Source of the DNA: Gemmatimonadota bacterium
GTDB lineage: Bacteria > Gemmatimonadota > Gemmatimonadetes > Longimicrobiales > Gaopeijiaceae
Direction: 5' to 3'
DNA length: 52,536 nucleotides
Assembly (NCBI GenBank): GCA_024638305.1
Contig: JAHEKN010000005.1
Location: 1 to 52,536 of the forward strand
Positions 1-8,483 of the stretch are shown one piece after another (position 1 is the stretch's first letter; every line of letters begins with the position of its first letter). The translations under genes were made by a program, and so were the position numbers. The notes under the pieces were generated by a model. The model saw nothing but the letters and a program-made list of their open reading frames with translations, made no database searches and was not told the origin of the DNA.

Positions 1-486
1 ATCGACGACGACGGCTTCCTCCGCATCACCGACCGCAAGAAGCAGCTCATCAAGACCTCGGGGGGTAAGTTCATCGCGCCGCAGCCCATCGAGAACCGCG
101 TGAAGACCAACCCCTTCGTCGACACCTGCCTCGTCATCGGCGAGCGGCGGCATTTCCCGGTCATCCTGATCGTGCCGGACTTCGAGGTAGTCGGTGCCTG
201 GGCCCGCGCAGGGGGGATCCAGTACGGGTCCAACAGCGAGCTGCTCGCCAACGAGCGCGTGCAGAAGGCGATCGAGTCGGCGGTGTGGTCGCGCCTGGAC
301 GACCTGGCCTCGTTCGAGCGTCCCAAGAAGATCGGGCTGATCCCCGAGCCCTTCACGATCGAGAACGGGATGCTGACGCCCAAGCAGTCGATCAAGCGCA
401 AGGTGGTGGAGGAGCGCTATGCCGATCTGATCGAGTCCTTCTACGCTCCCGACGCGGTCGCGCAGACAGTCTTCGTGGGTGCGTGA
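1..486 (+). CDS. Long-chain acyl-CoA synthetase (AMP-forming), C-terminal fragment
   Basis: The reading frame is open from base 1, so this is the C-terminal 161 codons of a gene that starts outside the window. Near the left edge it carries the hinge motif DGFLRITDRKKQLIKTSGG, typical of adenylate-forming enzymes, followed by the small C-terminal domain with MLTPKQSIKRK, which contains the conserved catalytic lysine region. This pattern fits FadD/ACSL-type fatty acyl-CoA ligases, which activate fatty acids with ATP and CoA at the membrane. The stop codon directly abuts the ATG of cutA, so the two are probably cotranscribed. Chain-length specificity cannot be judged from this fragment. The family assignment is firm, the exact substrate is inference. 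Confidence 0.9.
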   Translation: MDDDGFLRITDRKKQLIKTSGGKFIAPQPIENRVKTNPFVDTCLVIGERRHFPVILIVPDFEVVGAWARAGGIQYGSNSELLANERVQKAIESAVWSRLDDLASFERPKKIGLIPEPFTIENGMLTPKQSIKRKVVEERYADLIESFYAPDAVAQTVFVGA

Positions 487-822
487 ATGGAGCCGGAGAT
501 CGACGTGGTGCTGACCACGGTGGCGAGTCGAGACGACGCTTCTGGCCTGGTCCGCACCCTGGTGGGGGAGCGGCACGCCGCGTGCGGTAACATTCTGCCC
601 GAGGTCACGTCCGTATATTGGTGGGAAGGGGCAGTCCAGAGCGCGGGCGAGGTCCTCGTGCTCCTCAAGACCGCCCGCAGCCAGACGCCGATTCTTCTGG
701 CCAGAGCGCGGGAAATCCACCCGTACGACGTGCCCGAGCTCATCGTTCTTCCAGTCGAGACCGGTGATGCCGCCTACCTGGAGTGGGTCGTGCGCGAGGC
801 TTCCGGCGGGGGCGGGGACTAG
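487..822 (+). CDS. cutA: CutA1 divalent-cation tolerance protein
   Basis: A 111-residue protein of normal CutA1 length. It shows the family pattern: an N-terminal beta strand (DVVLTTVASRDDA), the conserved block around residues 30-47 (HAACGNILPEV then SVYWW) and the C-terminal HPYDVPELI at 78-86. CutA1 proteins are very stable ferredoxin-like trimers linked to copper/divalent metal tolerance, though their molecular role is unsettled. The usual LAAC is HAAC here, which is a mild variation. The ATG follows the stop of the acyl-CoA synthetase without a gap, so translation is likely coupled. Confidence in the family is high. Confidence 0.95.
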   Translation: MEPEIDVVLTTVASRDDASGLVRTLVGERHAACGNILPEVTSVYWWEGAVQSAGEVLVLLKTARSQTPILLARAREIHPYDVPELIVLPVETGDAAYLEWVVREASGGGGD

Positions 823-902
823 CACGTCGCCGTGGATGATTGGATCGGTTCGATGCACGTTCGAGACACAACGAGACGCCTTCGGGTTAGGATGGGAGTG
901 CG

Positions 903-1730
903 GTGGGACGTAGCGGCAGACGGTGGAGTCCGACCCGGACCGAGCGCGTGACCGGCGGATTCGGACCGGGAGACGGTGAGGCGGAACCAAGGGCTGACGG
1001 CGACGTCGGTCCTCCCGACGAGGTTTCCGGAAACGTGAAAGACCCGGGGCAACAGGAGCCCGCGGCGCAGGGGACGCCGCCGGTGCAGACCCGTGGACCG
1101 CTCGCCGAGGAAGGCCGGAGGCGAGAGGGCCTCAAGCGCGCCCATGCCGCAGTCGAGGCGCGCCGTTACGAGGAGGCCATAACGGCCTACCTCTCGGTGA
1201 TCCGCCTCAACGAGGCCGACGTTCCGACCCGAGTCGAGCTCGGCACCCTGTTGGACCGCATCGGGGAGCATGAGCAGGCGGTGGCCCAGTTCCGGGCGGC
1301 CCAGCAGGAGGATCGGGAGAACCCCGAGATCCTGACCCGTCTGGGGGCGGCGCTCGGGGCCTGCGGCCGGTTCGACGAGGCGGAGAGCGAGCTGCAGAGG
1401 GCACTGCGCCTCGCACCGGACAGCCTGGATGCCCGTGCCGGCCTGGGCATCCTCTACTTCCGCAAGGGGCTGTACGCGCAGGCCGATCACGAGCTCCGCG
1501 CCGTATGCCTCCGTGACGGTGAGCACGGGCCCGCGCACTTCTACCGCGGTGAGGCCCTCAGCCGTCTCAGCGAGTACGACGAGGCGATCCACAGCTTGGA
1601 GCGGGCAATCGAGCTCCAGCCGCTCAACGCCCGGGCGCACTACCTTCTCGGGATCCTGTTCGACCGCAAGTTCCTGCACGATCGGGCGGCCGCCATGTAC
1701 CGACGGGCGCGCGAGCTCAACGACCGTTGA
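903..1730 (+). CDS. Tetratricopeptide repeat protein
   Basis: A 275-residue protein with a GTG start; an in-frame stop at 888-890 limits upstream extension. The first 70 residues are polar, Pro/Gly-rich and probably disordered. From about residue 78 to 270 there are consecutive 34-residue TPR units, recognisable by repeats such as RYEEAITAYLSVIRLN, RFDEAESELQRALRLAP and EYDEAIHSLERAIELQP. There is no signal peptide or membrane segment, so it is probably a cytoplasmic scaffold. It overlaps the next gene by four bases (TTGA), implying translational coupling with the macro-like protein. Its partner is unknown; the start could be a little further in because the N-terminus is low-complexity. Confidence 0.85.
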   Translation: MGRSGRRWSPTRTERVTGGFGPGDGEAEPRADGDVGPPDEVSGNVKDPGQQEPAAQGTPPVQTRGPLAEEGRRREGLKRAHAAVEARRYEEAITAYLSVIRLNEADVPTRVELGTLLDRIGEHEQAVAQFRAAQQEDRENPEILTRLGAALGACGRFDEAESELQRALRLAPDSLDARAGLGILYFRKGLYAQADHELRAVCLRDGEHGPAHFYRGEALSRLSEYDEAIHSLERAIELQPLNARAHYLLGILFDRKFLHDRAAAMYRRARELNDR

Positions 1731-2215
1731 TCACGGTCCGGCGGGGCTCCCTCGCCGAGTCCACCGCCGAAGCCATTCTGCGACCGGTCCGAAGCGACCT
1801 CAGCGCAGTGACACACGGGGGGCGTGAGCTGGAGTTGGCGGCGGGCCCGCTGCTCGTCCAGCGACTCTCGTCTCTGGGAACAGTCCCGCTGGGCGGAGCC
1901 GTGATCACGCCGTCGGAGGAGCACCCGTCCGACTTCCTCATCCACGTGGTCGTGGAGGCACCGGACGAGCCCTGCGACCTGGCCGCGCTGGAGCGCGGTC
2001 TGACCAATGGACTGCGGCGCGTCGAGGAGTTGGGCATCGAATCGCTGGCGCTCCCGCCGGTCGGGTCTGGCGTCGGCGGGGTGGCCCTGGACCGCGTGGC
2101 CAACCTGACCATGCGCATGCTCGAGGATGCACTGGCGCGCTCGGCAAGTCTTGCCGCAGTCGAGATCGTCGTGTCCAGCGAAGCCGAGGAGTCCGCGTTC
2201 AAGCCCGTGAAATAG
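1727..2215 (+). CDS. Macro-domain-like protein (divergent ADP-ribose binding loop)
   Basis: A 162-residue protein starting at a TTG that overlaps the stop of the TPR gene. The order of elements resembles macro domains (ADP-ribose/Appr-1-p binding): an early strand (EAILRPVRSDL), a glycine-bearing segment, a central strand (LIHVVVEAP) and the late loop PPVGSGVGGVALDRVA, which matches the family pattern PxxGTGxxGxP. However, the N-terminal NAAN-type motif that contacts ADP-ribose reads ILRPVRSDLS instead, so hydrolase activity is doubtful and it may be a binding-only or non-ADP-ribose relative. Coupling with the TPR gene suggests they act together. Family assignment is moderate. Confidence 0.65.
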   Translation: MITVRRGSLAESTAEAILRPVRSDLSAVTHGGRELELAAGPLLVQRLSSLGTVPLGGAVITPSEEHPSDFLIHVVVEAPDEPCDLAALERGLTNGLRRVEELGIESLALPPVGSGVGGVALDRVANLTMRMLEDALARSASLAAVEIVVSSEAEESAFKPVK

Positions 2216-2305
2216 GCATTTTCGAGGGGGTCGGCGGAAGCATGGCTCTTGCACTCGGAGGGGCGCTGCCCCCCACCGCCCCGTGCCAGAGATGCCGCAG
2301 GTCAC

Positions 2306-3889
2306 GTGACGTCCACACCTTCTCCGAGAGTCCGCCGTAGGGCGCTCCAGGTCGCCGTGCTCGCGATCTGGCTCGTTGCCGTCGGATGGCAGGTCCGGCG
2401 CGAGTACTTCAAGCCCGAGCTGGCGCGGTTGGCCGAAGCTGCCCTGAGCCTCGCGCCCGGGGTGAGCTTCTATACGCTCGAGCTGGGCGGGCGCGCGATC
2501 GGGTTGGCCACGTCGAAGCTCGACACGATCCCGGACGGATTCGTGCTCGAGGACATCATGTCGCTGGAGTTGCCGGCACTGGGACAGACCGGGAGCGCCG
2601 TGGCACGGACGCAGGTCGAGCTGACCAAGACCCTCCGCATGCGTCGCTTCGACTTCGGCTTGGACTCGGAGGTGGGCACGTTCGCCGCCCGCGGCCGCGT
2701 CCAAGGCGACACACTCCTGTCGGTGTCCGTGGACGCTGGCGGGTCCGTCGAGGATCTGGAGTACAGGCTGGCCGAGCCGCCGGTGTTCGCTGCGGTTCTG
2801 CCGATCCGCATGGCCATCGGGGAGGGGCTGGAGGTCGGGCGGCGCTTCCGCGTCCCCGTGTTCGACCCGTCCTCGCTGTCCACGCGATCCGTCGAGATGC
2901 GCGTGCTCGAACACGATACGATCTCGTTTCCCGACAGTGCGTTCCTCGATCCGGCCAGCGGTCGCTGGACCCCCGCCCGCTACGATTCCGTCCCTGCCTG
3001 GCGGGTCGCGGAGGTCTACGGCGGCGTGCAGGTGGAAAGCTGGATCGACGAGGACGGCCGAATCCTGACCGCGTCGAGTCCGCTCGGCTTCTCGATGATA
3101 CGGACGGAGTACGAGCTGGCTCGACAGGCCCTGAGCGACGCCCGCGGTGCCCCGGCCGACCTGGTAGATGCCGACGTAATCCTCACGACGGCGGTGCAGA
3201 GCGACGTCGACCTCGGGTCCGTGGAGGACCACGCCGAGCTCCGCTTCGTCCTGTCCGGGGTCGACCTGGACGGATTCGACCTGGACGGAGGACGGCAGAC
3301 GCTCCGGGGGGACACGCTCATCGTGCGGCGTGAGGATTGGGGCAGCATCGATCCGGGCTACACGCTCCCCTACAAGCGCATGGATCTGGCCGACGCGCTG
3401 GCGCCCGAGCCGCTGATCCAGAGTGACGACGAGCGAATTCTGCGAAAGGCTCGCGAGATCACGAACTGGCGTACCCGCTGGACGCACGACCCCAAGACCG
3501 TGGCGCGCCAGCTCAACGGGGCCGTGTACCACATGCTGGACAAGCAGGTGACGATCTCCATCCCGTCGGCCGTGCAGGTCCTCGAGTCGGGACGCGGTGA
3601 CTGTAACGAGCACACCGTGCTGTTCGTCGCGCTCGCCCGCTCGCTCGGGCTTCCCACCCGGACCGCCGTCGGGCTCGTCTACGTGAACGGCGCGTTCTAC
3701 TACCACGCCTGGCCCGAAGTGTGGCTGGACGAGTGGGTCGCCGTGGACCCGACGTTCGGACAGTACCCGGCGGACGCCGCCCACATCCGCTTCGTGGTCG
3801 GTGGCCTCGCGCAGCAGGTGGAGATCGTCCGACTGATCGGGCGTCTCGACATCGAAGTGGTCAGGGGCCCCACCGACGGAGAGGGTTGA
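2306..3889 (+). CDS. Membrane-anchored transglutaminase-like (cysteine peptidase fold) protein
   Basis: With the GTG start at 2306 the protein has 527 residues; a TTG at 2249 could add 19 Pro/Arg-rich residues that look non-coding. A hydrophobic anchor (LQVAVLAIWLVAVGW) near residues 13-28 puts the rest outside the membrane. The C-terminal third carries the transglutaminase-like catalytic triad in order: Cys433 in GRGDCNEHTVLF, His467 in YYHAWPEVW and Asp481 in VDPTFGQ. Bacterial proteins of this fold are usually peptidases or amidases rather than true crosslinkers. The stop overlaps the ABC ATPase start (TGATG), so it is in one operon with an exporter. Substrate is unknown. Confidence 0.88.
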   Translation: MTSTPSPRVRRRALQVAVLAIWLVAVGWQVRREYFKPELARLAEAALSLAPGVSFYTLELGGRAIGLATSKLDTIPDGFVLEDIMSLELPALGQTGSAVARTQVELTKTLRMRRFDFGLDSEVGTFAARGRVQGDTLLSVSVDAGGSVEDLEYRLAEPPVFAAVLPIRMAIGEGLEVGRRFRVPVFDPSSLSTRSVEMRVLEHDTISFPDSAFLDPASGRWTPARYDSVPAWRVAEVYGGVQVESWIDEDGRILTASSPLGFSMIRTEYELARQALSDARGAPADLVDADVILTTAVQSDVDLGSVEDHAELRFVLSGVDLDGFDLDGGRQTLRGDTLIVRREDWGSIDPGYTLPYKRMDLADALAPEPLIQSDDERILRKAREITNWRTRWTHDPKTVARQLNGAVYHMLDKQVTISIPSAVQVLESGRGDCNEHTVLFVALARSLGLPTRTAVGLVYVNGAFYYHAWPEVWLDEWVAVDPTFGQYPADAAHIRFVVGGLAQQVEIVRLIGRLDIEVVRGPTDGEG

Positions 3890-4671
3890 TGCTGGAGCTA
3901 CGAGGGGTCGTCAAGCGGTATGGAGGCTTCGAAGCGGTCCGCGGACTCGACCTCGAAGTCGAGCGCGGTCAGATCTTCGGCTTCCTTGGTCCCAACGGCG
4001 CCGGCAAGACGACCACCATCCGCATGGTCGCCGGGGTGCTGCAGCCTACGGCCGGCCGGATCACGGTGGGAGGAGACGATCTGGCCAGTGCTCCCGAGCT
4101 TGCCAAGTCGCGAATCGGGTACATCCCCGACCGGCCCTATCTCTACGAGAAGCTCACGGGCGCCGAGTTCCTGCGCTTCGTAGCGGGCCTGTGGGGCAAG
4201 AACGGCGACGGCACCGAGGAGCGCGCTGGCCGATTCCTGGAGCTCTTCCACCTGAGCGAATGGAAGGACGAGCTCATCGAGAGCTACTCGCACGGCATGC
4301 GCCAGAAGCTCTTGATCACATCGGCTCTCATCCACCAGCCCGAGCTCGTGGTGGTGGACGAGCCCATGGTGGGGCTCGATCCCCGCTCGGCGCGGGTGCT
4401 GAAAGACCTGCTGCGCGCATTCGTTGACGGGGGCGGAACCGTGTTCCTGTCCACCCACACGCTTGAGGTGGCCGAGGCCGTCTGTGATCGGATCGCCATC
4501 ATCCAGAGCGGGACGATCATCGCACAGGGGACGATGGCGGAGCTCCGGCGCGACGCGCGTGCGGGCGCCGAGGCCGGCCACGCCGGGCTGGAGGACATCT
4601 TCCTCAAGGTCACCGGCGGCGAGGAGATGGTGGACGTCGTGCGGAGCCTCCAGGGCGCGCTTTCACAATGA
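3889..4671 (+). CDS. ABC transporter ATP-binding protein
   Basis: A 260-residue nucleotide-binding subunit. Walker A GPNGAGKT is at residues 34-41, the signature is YSHGM (133-137) in place of LSGGQ, and Walker B LVVVDEP is at 153-159 with the H-loop in STHTLEVAE. The Q-loop position reads YIPDRPYLYEKLT, with Asp where Gln is usual. These features fit ABC-2-type export ATPases of the CcmA/YhaQ type. The ATG overlaps the transglutaminase-like stop, and its own stop overlaps the permease start (ATGA), so it works with the permease at 4668. Exported substrate cannot be told from sequence. Confidence 0.93.
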   Translation: MLELRGVVKRYGGFEAVRGLDLEVERGQIFGFLGPNGAGKTTTIRMVAGVLQPTAGRITVGGDDLASAPELAKSRIGYIPDRPYLYEKLTGAEFLRFVAGLWGKNGDGTEERAGRFLELFHLSEWKDELIESYSHGMRQKLLITSALIHQPELVVVDEPMVGLDPRSARVLKDLLRAFVDGGGTVFLSTHTLEVAEAVCDRIAIIQSGTIIAQGTMAELRRDARAGAEAGHAGLEDIFLKVTGGEEMVDVVRSLQGALSQ

Positions 4672-6398
4672 CCCCCACGCTCGCGGCCACGGCCGCGGTT
4701 CGGCGGCTGGAGCCCGGTGTGAGTTGGCTCCTGGGCCCCAAGATCCGGGCGCGGGTCAACCGGGCGCGGACGGAGCGGGCCGGCCTCCTCAAGATCGTCG
4801 TGCTGGGAGGGGTGGCTCTGGCGTTCTGGGCGCTGGTATTCGCGGTCATACTGAGGATGCTCCTCTACTTCCGCGGGACGCAGGGGATCGGCGACCTGCT
4901 CGCGGGCAAGCTGCTGGGGATCGCGCTGCTCACGTTTCTCTCGATCCTCCTGCTGTCCAACGTCATCGCGTCGCTGTCCACGTTCTTCCTGTCCCGTGAT
5001 CTCGAGCTGTTGACCGCGGCGCCGGTGGGCGCCGTGCGGCTCTACCTGGCGCGGCTGGTGGAGACGATCATCAACTCATCGTGGATGGTAGCGCTGATGG
5101 TCGTCCCCATCCTGGTGGCCTACGGGACCGTCTACGGAGCCGGGTTGGGCTACGTGATTGCCAGCGTGCTCGTCCTGATTCCGTTTCTCGTCCTGCCGGC
5201 GGTCGTCGGTACGGGGGTCACCCTGCTGCTGGTGAACCTCTTTCCGGCCCGACGCACCCGGGATCTGCTGGCGCTTGCTGGGCTGCTCGCGGCGGGCGTG
5301 ATCGTGGCGCTGTTCCGCTTCCTCCAACCGGAGCGCCTCATGCGTCCGGAGGAGTTTCGCGACCTGGTGGACTTCATGGCTGTTCTGCGGACACCCACCT
5401 CGGTCTGGCTTCCGAGCCAGTGGGCCTCCGACGCCCTCATGTCCACCCTCACCGGCTCGTTCGACGTCCTGCCCTTTCTTCTGCTGGGATCGACGGCTGC
5501 GGCTGCTCTGGTGGGCGGGTCGATCCTCCACGAGCGCTGGTACCGGGCCGGCTACACGAGGGCACAGGAAGGTGCCGAGCGCCGGGACGGACGGGGGCGG
5601 AGCCAGGCGCTCGAGATCGCGCTGCGACCGTTCCGTCCGGCGACCCGCCAGCTCGTGGCCAAGGAGATCCGACTGTTCCTGCGCGATGCCACCCAGTGGT
5701 CGCAGCTCGTTCTGCTGGGCGTGCTGGTGGTCGTGTACGTTTACAACATCAAGGTCCTGCCGCTCTACTCCGGCGAGCAGCTCTCATTCCTCCTGGTCAA
5801 CGCCATCTCGTTCCTGAATTTGGGGCTGGCTGGCTTCGTGGTGGCGGCCATCGCGGCCCGATTCGTCTTTCCGGCAATGTCGCTCGAGGGTCGGATGCTG
5901 TGGCTCCTCAGGTCTTCGCCGCTCGACGTGCGCTCGCTGTTCTGGGTCAAGTACTGGGTGGGGACCGTGCCACTCCTTCTGGTTGCGCTCCCGCTGATCG
6001 TCGTCACCAATCTCATCCTGCAGGCGAGTCCGTTCGTCACTGCCGTCTCGACGATCACCATGGTGGGGTTCACGTTCGCGTTGACCGGGCTGGCTCTCGG
6101 ATTCGGGGCGCTCTTCCCGAACTTCGACACCGAGAACGCGGCAGAGATTCCGACGTCCTTCGGTGGCCTGATGTTCATGATCGCCGCGGTAACCTACCTG
6201 GCCACGGTGGTGGCGCTGGAGGCGTGGCCGGTCACCCTCTTCCTCCAGGGGCGTATCGGGGATGGGGGTTTCGGGACGGCGCCCGTGATCATGGGTCTCG
6301 GCGGCGCGGCGCTGCTCACGGCCCTCGTCATGTGGCTGCCCCTCCGCGCCGGGGTCCGCAGGGTGGAGCAAGCCGGCTCGAGCGCGGCCAGCGCTTGA
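4668..6398 (+). CDS. ABC-2-type transporter permease
   Basis: A 576-residue polytopic membrane protein with roughly ten to twelve hydrophobic segments, arranged in two halves separated by a basic soluble linker around residues 290-330. Segments such as VVLGGVALAFWALVFAVIL near the N-terminus and LLLVALPLIVVTNLIL in the second half are clear membrane helices. It starts four bases inside the ATPase gene (ATGA overlap), which strongly links the two as one exporter. The double-length layout resembles large ABC exporters of unknown substrate in other bacteria. No catalytic domain is fused. Confidence 0.88.
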   Translation: MTPTLAATAAVRRLEPGVSWLLGPKIRARVNRARTERAGLLKIVVLGGVALAFWALVFAVILRMLLYFRGTQGIGDLLAGKLLGIALLTFLSILLLSNVIASLSTFFLSRDLELLTAAPVGAVRLYLARLVETIINSSWMVALMVVPILVAYGTVYGAGLGYVIASVLVLIPFLVLPAVVGTGVTLLLVNLFPARRTRDLLALAGLLAAGVIVALFRFLQPERLMRPEEFRDLVDFMAVLRTPTSVWLPSQWASDALMSTLTGSFDVLPFLLLGSTAAAALVGGSILHERWYRAGYTRAQEGAERRDGRGRSQALEIALRPFRPATRQLVAKEIRLFLRDATQWSQLVLLGVLVVVYVYNIKVLPLYSGEQLSFLLVNAISFLNLGLAGFVVAAIAARFVFPAMSLEGRMLWLLRSSPLDVRSLFWVKYWVGTVPLLLVALPLIVVTNLILQASPFVTAVSTITMVGFTFALTGLALGFGALFPNFDTENAAEIPTSFGGLMFMIAAVTYLATVVALEAWPVTLFLQGRIGDGGFGTAPVIMGLGGAALLTALVMWLPLRAGVRRVEQAGSSAASA

Positions 6399-6405
6399 AC
6401 CGCGC

Positions 6406-6609
6406 ATGCGGCGCGGCCATATTCAGACCGGCACTCTCACCTCGACGCAACGGACCGGAATGCGCGACCTCGTTCCCGGCGGATATCTCTTCACCCACGC
6501 GGTGTTCTGGAGCGTGGTCGCCCTCGTCGCGATCGGCACCAACGCAGTCGCGATCATCCTGTCGATCGGCCTCGCCTTGATGGTGCTCGAGGCGGTGCGC
6601 GGGGGCTGA
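6406..6609 (+). CDS. Small hydrophobic membrane protein
   Basis: A 67-residue ORF that starts seven bases after the permease stop. If translation starts at the internal ATG at 6460 the product is 49 residues. Two hydrophobic stretches (FWSVVALVAIG and AIILSIGLALMVLEAV) predict a small integral membrane protein. No family is recognised. Position suggests it belongs to the exporter operon, perhaps as an accessory peptide, but that is inference. Neither candidate start has a strong ribosome binding site. Confidence 0.5.
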   Translation: MRRGHIQTGTLTSTQRTGMRDLVPGGYLFTHAVFWSVVALVAIGTNAVAIILSIGLALMVLEAVRGG

Positions 6610-6619
6610 AGGCCCCGCT

Positions 6620-6859
6620 CTGACGACGTTTCTCGCAGTTCTGGGCGGCATCGCCGCGCTCGCCATCGGCATATGGCTCGGGCTACCTGCGAGCAGTCGC
6701 CAGAGCGAGGATGAAAGCCGGAAGGCCTTCGAGGAGGGCGGCGGCGCCCGCCGCCGGGTCCAGCGGGTTCCTCTCTGGGTGGATTATCTCCTGCCAAAGA
6801 AGAAACGGAGCAAGCTCAGGGAACGAGATCGCCGGAGACCCTTCGACCTGGATCGCTAG
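6620..6859 (+). CDS. Possible small single-span membrane protein with a non-canonical start
   Basis: The frame is open from 6581 to the TAG at 6857-6859 and reads like a real protein: a hydrophobic segment (FLAVLGGIAALAIGIWLGLP), then a polar stretch, then a basic tail with LLPKKKRSKLRERDRRR. There is no ATG, GTG or TTG before the hydrophobic segment; the only reasonable initiator is CTG at 6620. It may therefore use a rare start, be a decayed gene, or be fused through a frameshift to the preceding ORF. The base composition at third positions is strongly GC, like its neighbours. No family recognised. Confidence 0.35.
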   Translation: MTTFLAVLGGIAALAIGIWLGLPASSRQSEDESRKAFEEGGGARRRVQRVPLWVDYLLPKKKRSKLRERDRRRPFDLDR

Positions 6860-6883
6860 GCGTCGGAAGAGCCCAGGCGGTCC

Positions 6884-8476
6884 CTAGCCACCGAGCGCCG
6901 GGAACACCCTCGGCAGCAGGTGGTCCACCACCACGAGGATCAGGCCGATCATCCCACCGAGGAAATAGCCGAGGCGGACGATCGTCTTGAGCTCACGGTC
7001 GGTGACGCGGCGGACGATCTCCTCCATCCGCGGCGTCGGGAACTGATTCACCTTGTCCTCGACACGCTGCGCGATGTTCACGCGGCGCACCAACTCCGGA
7101 ACCTGTCCCTGTAGCCACCCCCAGAGCGGTTCGGTGAGGGCCGCCTCCAGACGCCGCTGGCCATCGACCGGGAACCAGCGGGCGGGGACCCCGATCGGCC
7201 GGTCGAGGATACCGGCGGCGAACCGGTGCAGGCCGTCGGCGTAGAGACGCTCCGCCGCTTCCGTGCGCGCCGCGGAGGCAACCCAGCTCGCCAGCCGGTC
7301 CGGAGGGACACCGCGCAGGACGTCGCCCCAGGTCTTGTCCCCGGCACGGGCCACGGCCTTACGGACGCGCTCGATCAGGTACGTCCGGTTCTCGGGATCC
7401 CGCGCCATCTCGACGATCCAGCCGGTGAGCGTGCGGATCGCCTCACGGACATTCTCATCCTCGGGACCGCCGAACACGGAGGCGACCGGGCGTCTCAGAA
7501 GGTCCACGAAGGCGTCGTTGACCCCGCGCGACATCGCCTCCTGCACCTCGGGCTCGCGCAGCATCTCGCCCAGCCTCTCGGTCCCTTCGTGCTCGATGGT
7601 GTTCAGCACGCGATCGACGGTGTCCTCAGTCATGACCAGCTTGGCGACGACTCGCTGGTGGAACTTGAGATCCTGCATGAAGCGCTCGAGCAGATCGTGG
7701 ACGGTTCTCTCGAAGCGCGCTCGGGTATCCTCGTCTTCCAGGAGCCCGCCGAGCCGGTGTATCGCGAGCGGGAGATAGCCCGCCACCGCCTTTTCCACCG
7801 ATCCGGCGAGCCCGAGCGGCAGAACCCCCTCCAGGGTCTGGTCCGGGGCGAGCAGCTTCTCGGCGGCCCGGTCCAGATACGCCGTCACGCTGGTGGCGAA
7901 CGATTCGCTCTCGACCATGTCGCTGAGCCATTCGTCGACCTGCCGCGTCACCGCCTCTTCACGCTCCGGCGTGAGAATGTCGCCCACGGGGTCCTGTCGG
8001 ACCGCGTCGACCATGCCCCCCGCCCGCTCCGCGATGCGGGCCTCGAACTCCGCCGAGTGGATCCAATCGCGCACGCGTTCCCGCCACCGCTCCGCGATCT
8101 CCCCCGCGAACTCGTCCACCTCGGGGCGCACGCTCTCGGGGAGCAGCTCGCGGAGCGACCCTCGCTCGGTGTGGAGCACATCGTCGATGAATACGTGCAG
8201 GCGCTCGGCGAATGCGCTGCGGAACTCCTCGGTGGCGAGCACCCCGGTGAGATCTTCCTCCGTGAGAAGGCGCTCTCCGACCGTCCGGCCGATGGCCTTG
8301 GCCAGCCGCGGCTGGTTCTTGGGGATGGCCCCGTGCAGGATGCCGATCCGCCAACGAAGGAAGCGCGGCGGCTCGTAGGGGTGGAACAACATCCAGATGG
8401 CGACGGTGTTGGTGAGCCCGCCGGCCAACGAGCCGAACGCGATCGTGATGAGCGCCGAGATGAGCTCCGGATTCAC
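6884..8476 (-). CDS. DUF445 family membrane protein
   Basis: A 530-residue protein. I place the start at the GTG at 8476 because it sits five bases downstream of a GAGGT ribosome binding site and just after the stop of the upstream gene; the longer ATG start at 8512 would overlap that gene. The N-terminus has the DUF445 hallmark GSLAGGLTNTVAIWMLFHPYEP, here cited as GGLTNTVAIWMLF, followed by GAIPKNQPRLAKAIG. The centre is a long charged helical region and a C-terminal hydrophobic segment (LGYFLGGMIGLILVVVDHLL) anchors the other end. DUF445 proteins are membrane proteins with a long extramembrane helical bundle and no settled function. It is the last gene of a coupled three-gene unit. Confidence 0.88.
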   Translation of the reverse strand: MNPELISALITIAFGSLAGGLTNTVAIWMLFHPYEPPRFLRWRIGILHGAIPKNQPRLAKAIGRTVGERLLTEEDLTGVLATEEFRSAFAERLHVFIDDVLHTERGSLRELLPESVRPEVDEFAGEIAERWRERVRDWIHSAEFEARIAERAGGMVDAVRQDPVGDILTPEREEAVTRQVDEWLSDMVESESFATSVTAYLDRAAEKLLAPDQTLEGVLPLGLAGSVEKAVAGYLPLAIHRLGGLLEDEDTRARFERTVHDLLERFMQDLKFHQRVVAKLVMTEDTVDRVLNTIEHEGTERLGEMLREPEVQEAMSRGVNDAFVDLLRRPVASVFGGPEDENVREAIRTLTGWIVEMARDPENRTYLIERVRKAVARAGDKTWGDVLRGVPPDRLASWVASAARTEAAERLYADGLHRFAAGILDRPIGVPARWFPVDGQRRLEAALTEPLWGWLQGQVPELVRRVNIAQRVEDKVNQFPTPRMEEIVRRVTDRELKTIVRLGYFLGGMIGLILVVVDHLLPRVFPALGG

Positions 8477-8483
8477 CGTGACC

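Noticed and set aside
1640..3784. Very long minus-strand open frame opposite the TPR, macro and transglutaminase genes
   Set aside because: It is antisense to genes with clear motifs; such frames are common at high GC and its translation is low-complexity (Arg/Gly/His-rich) with no recognised domain.
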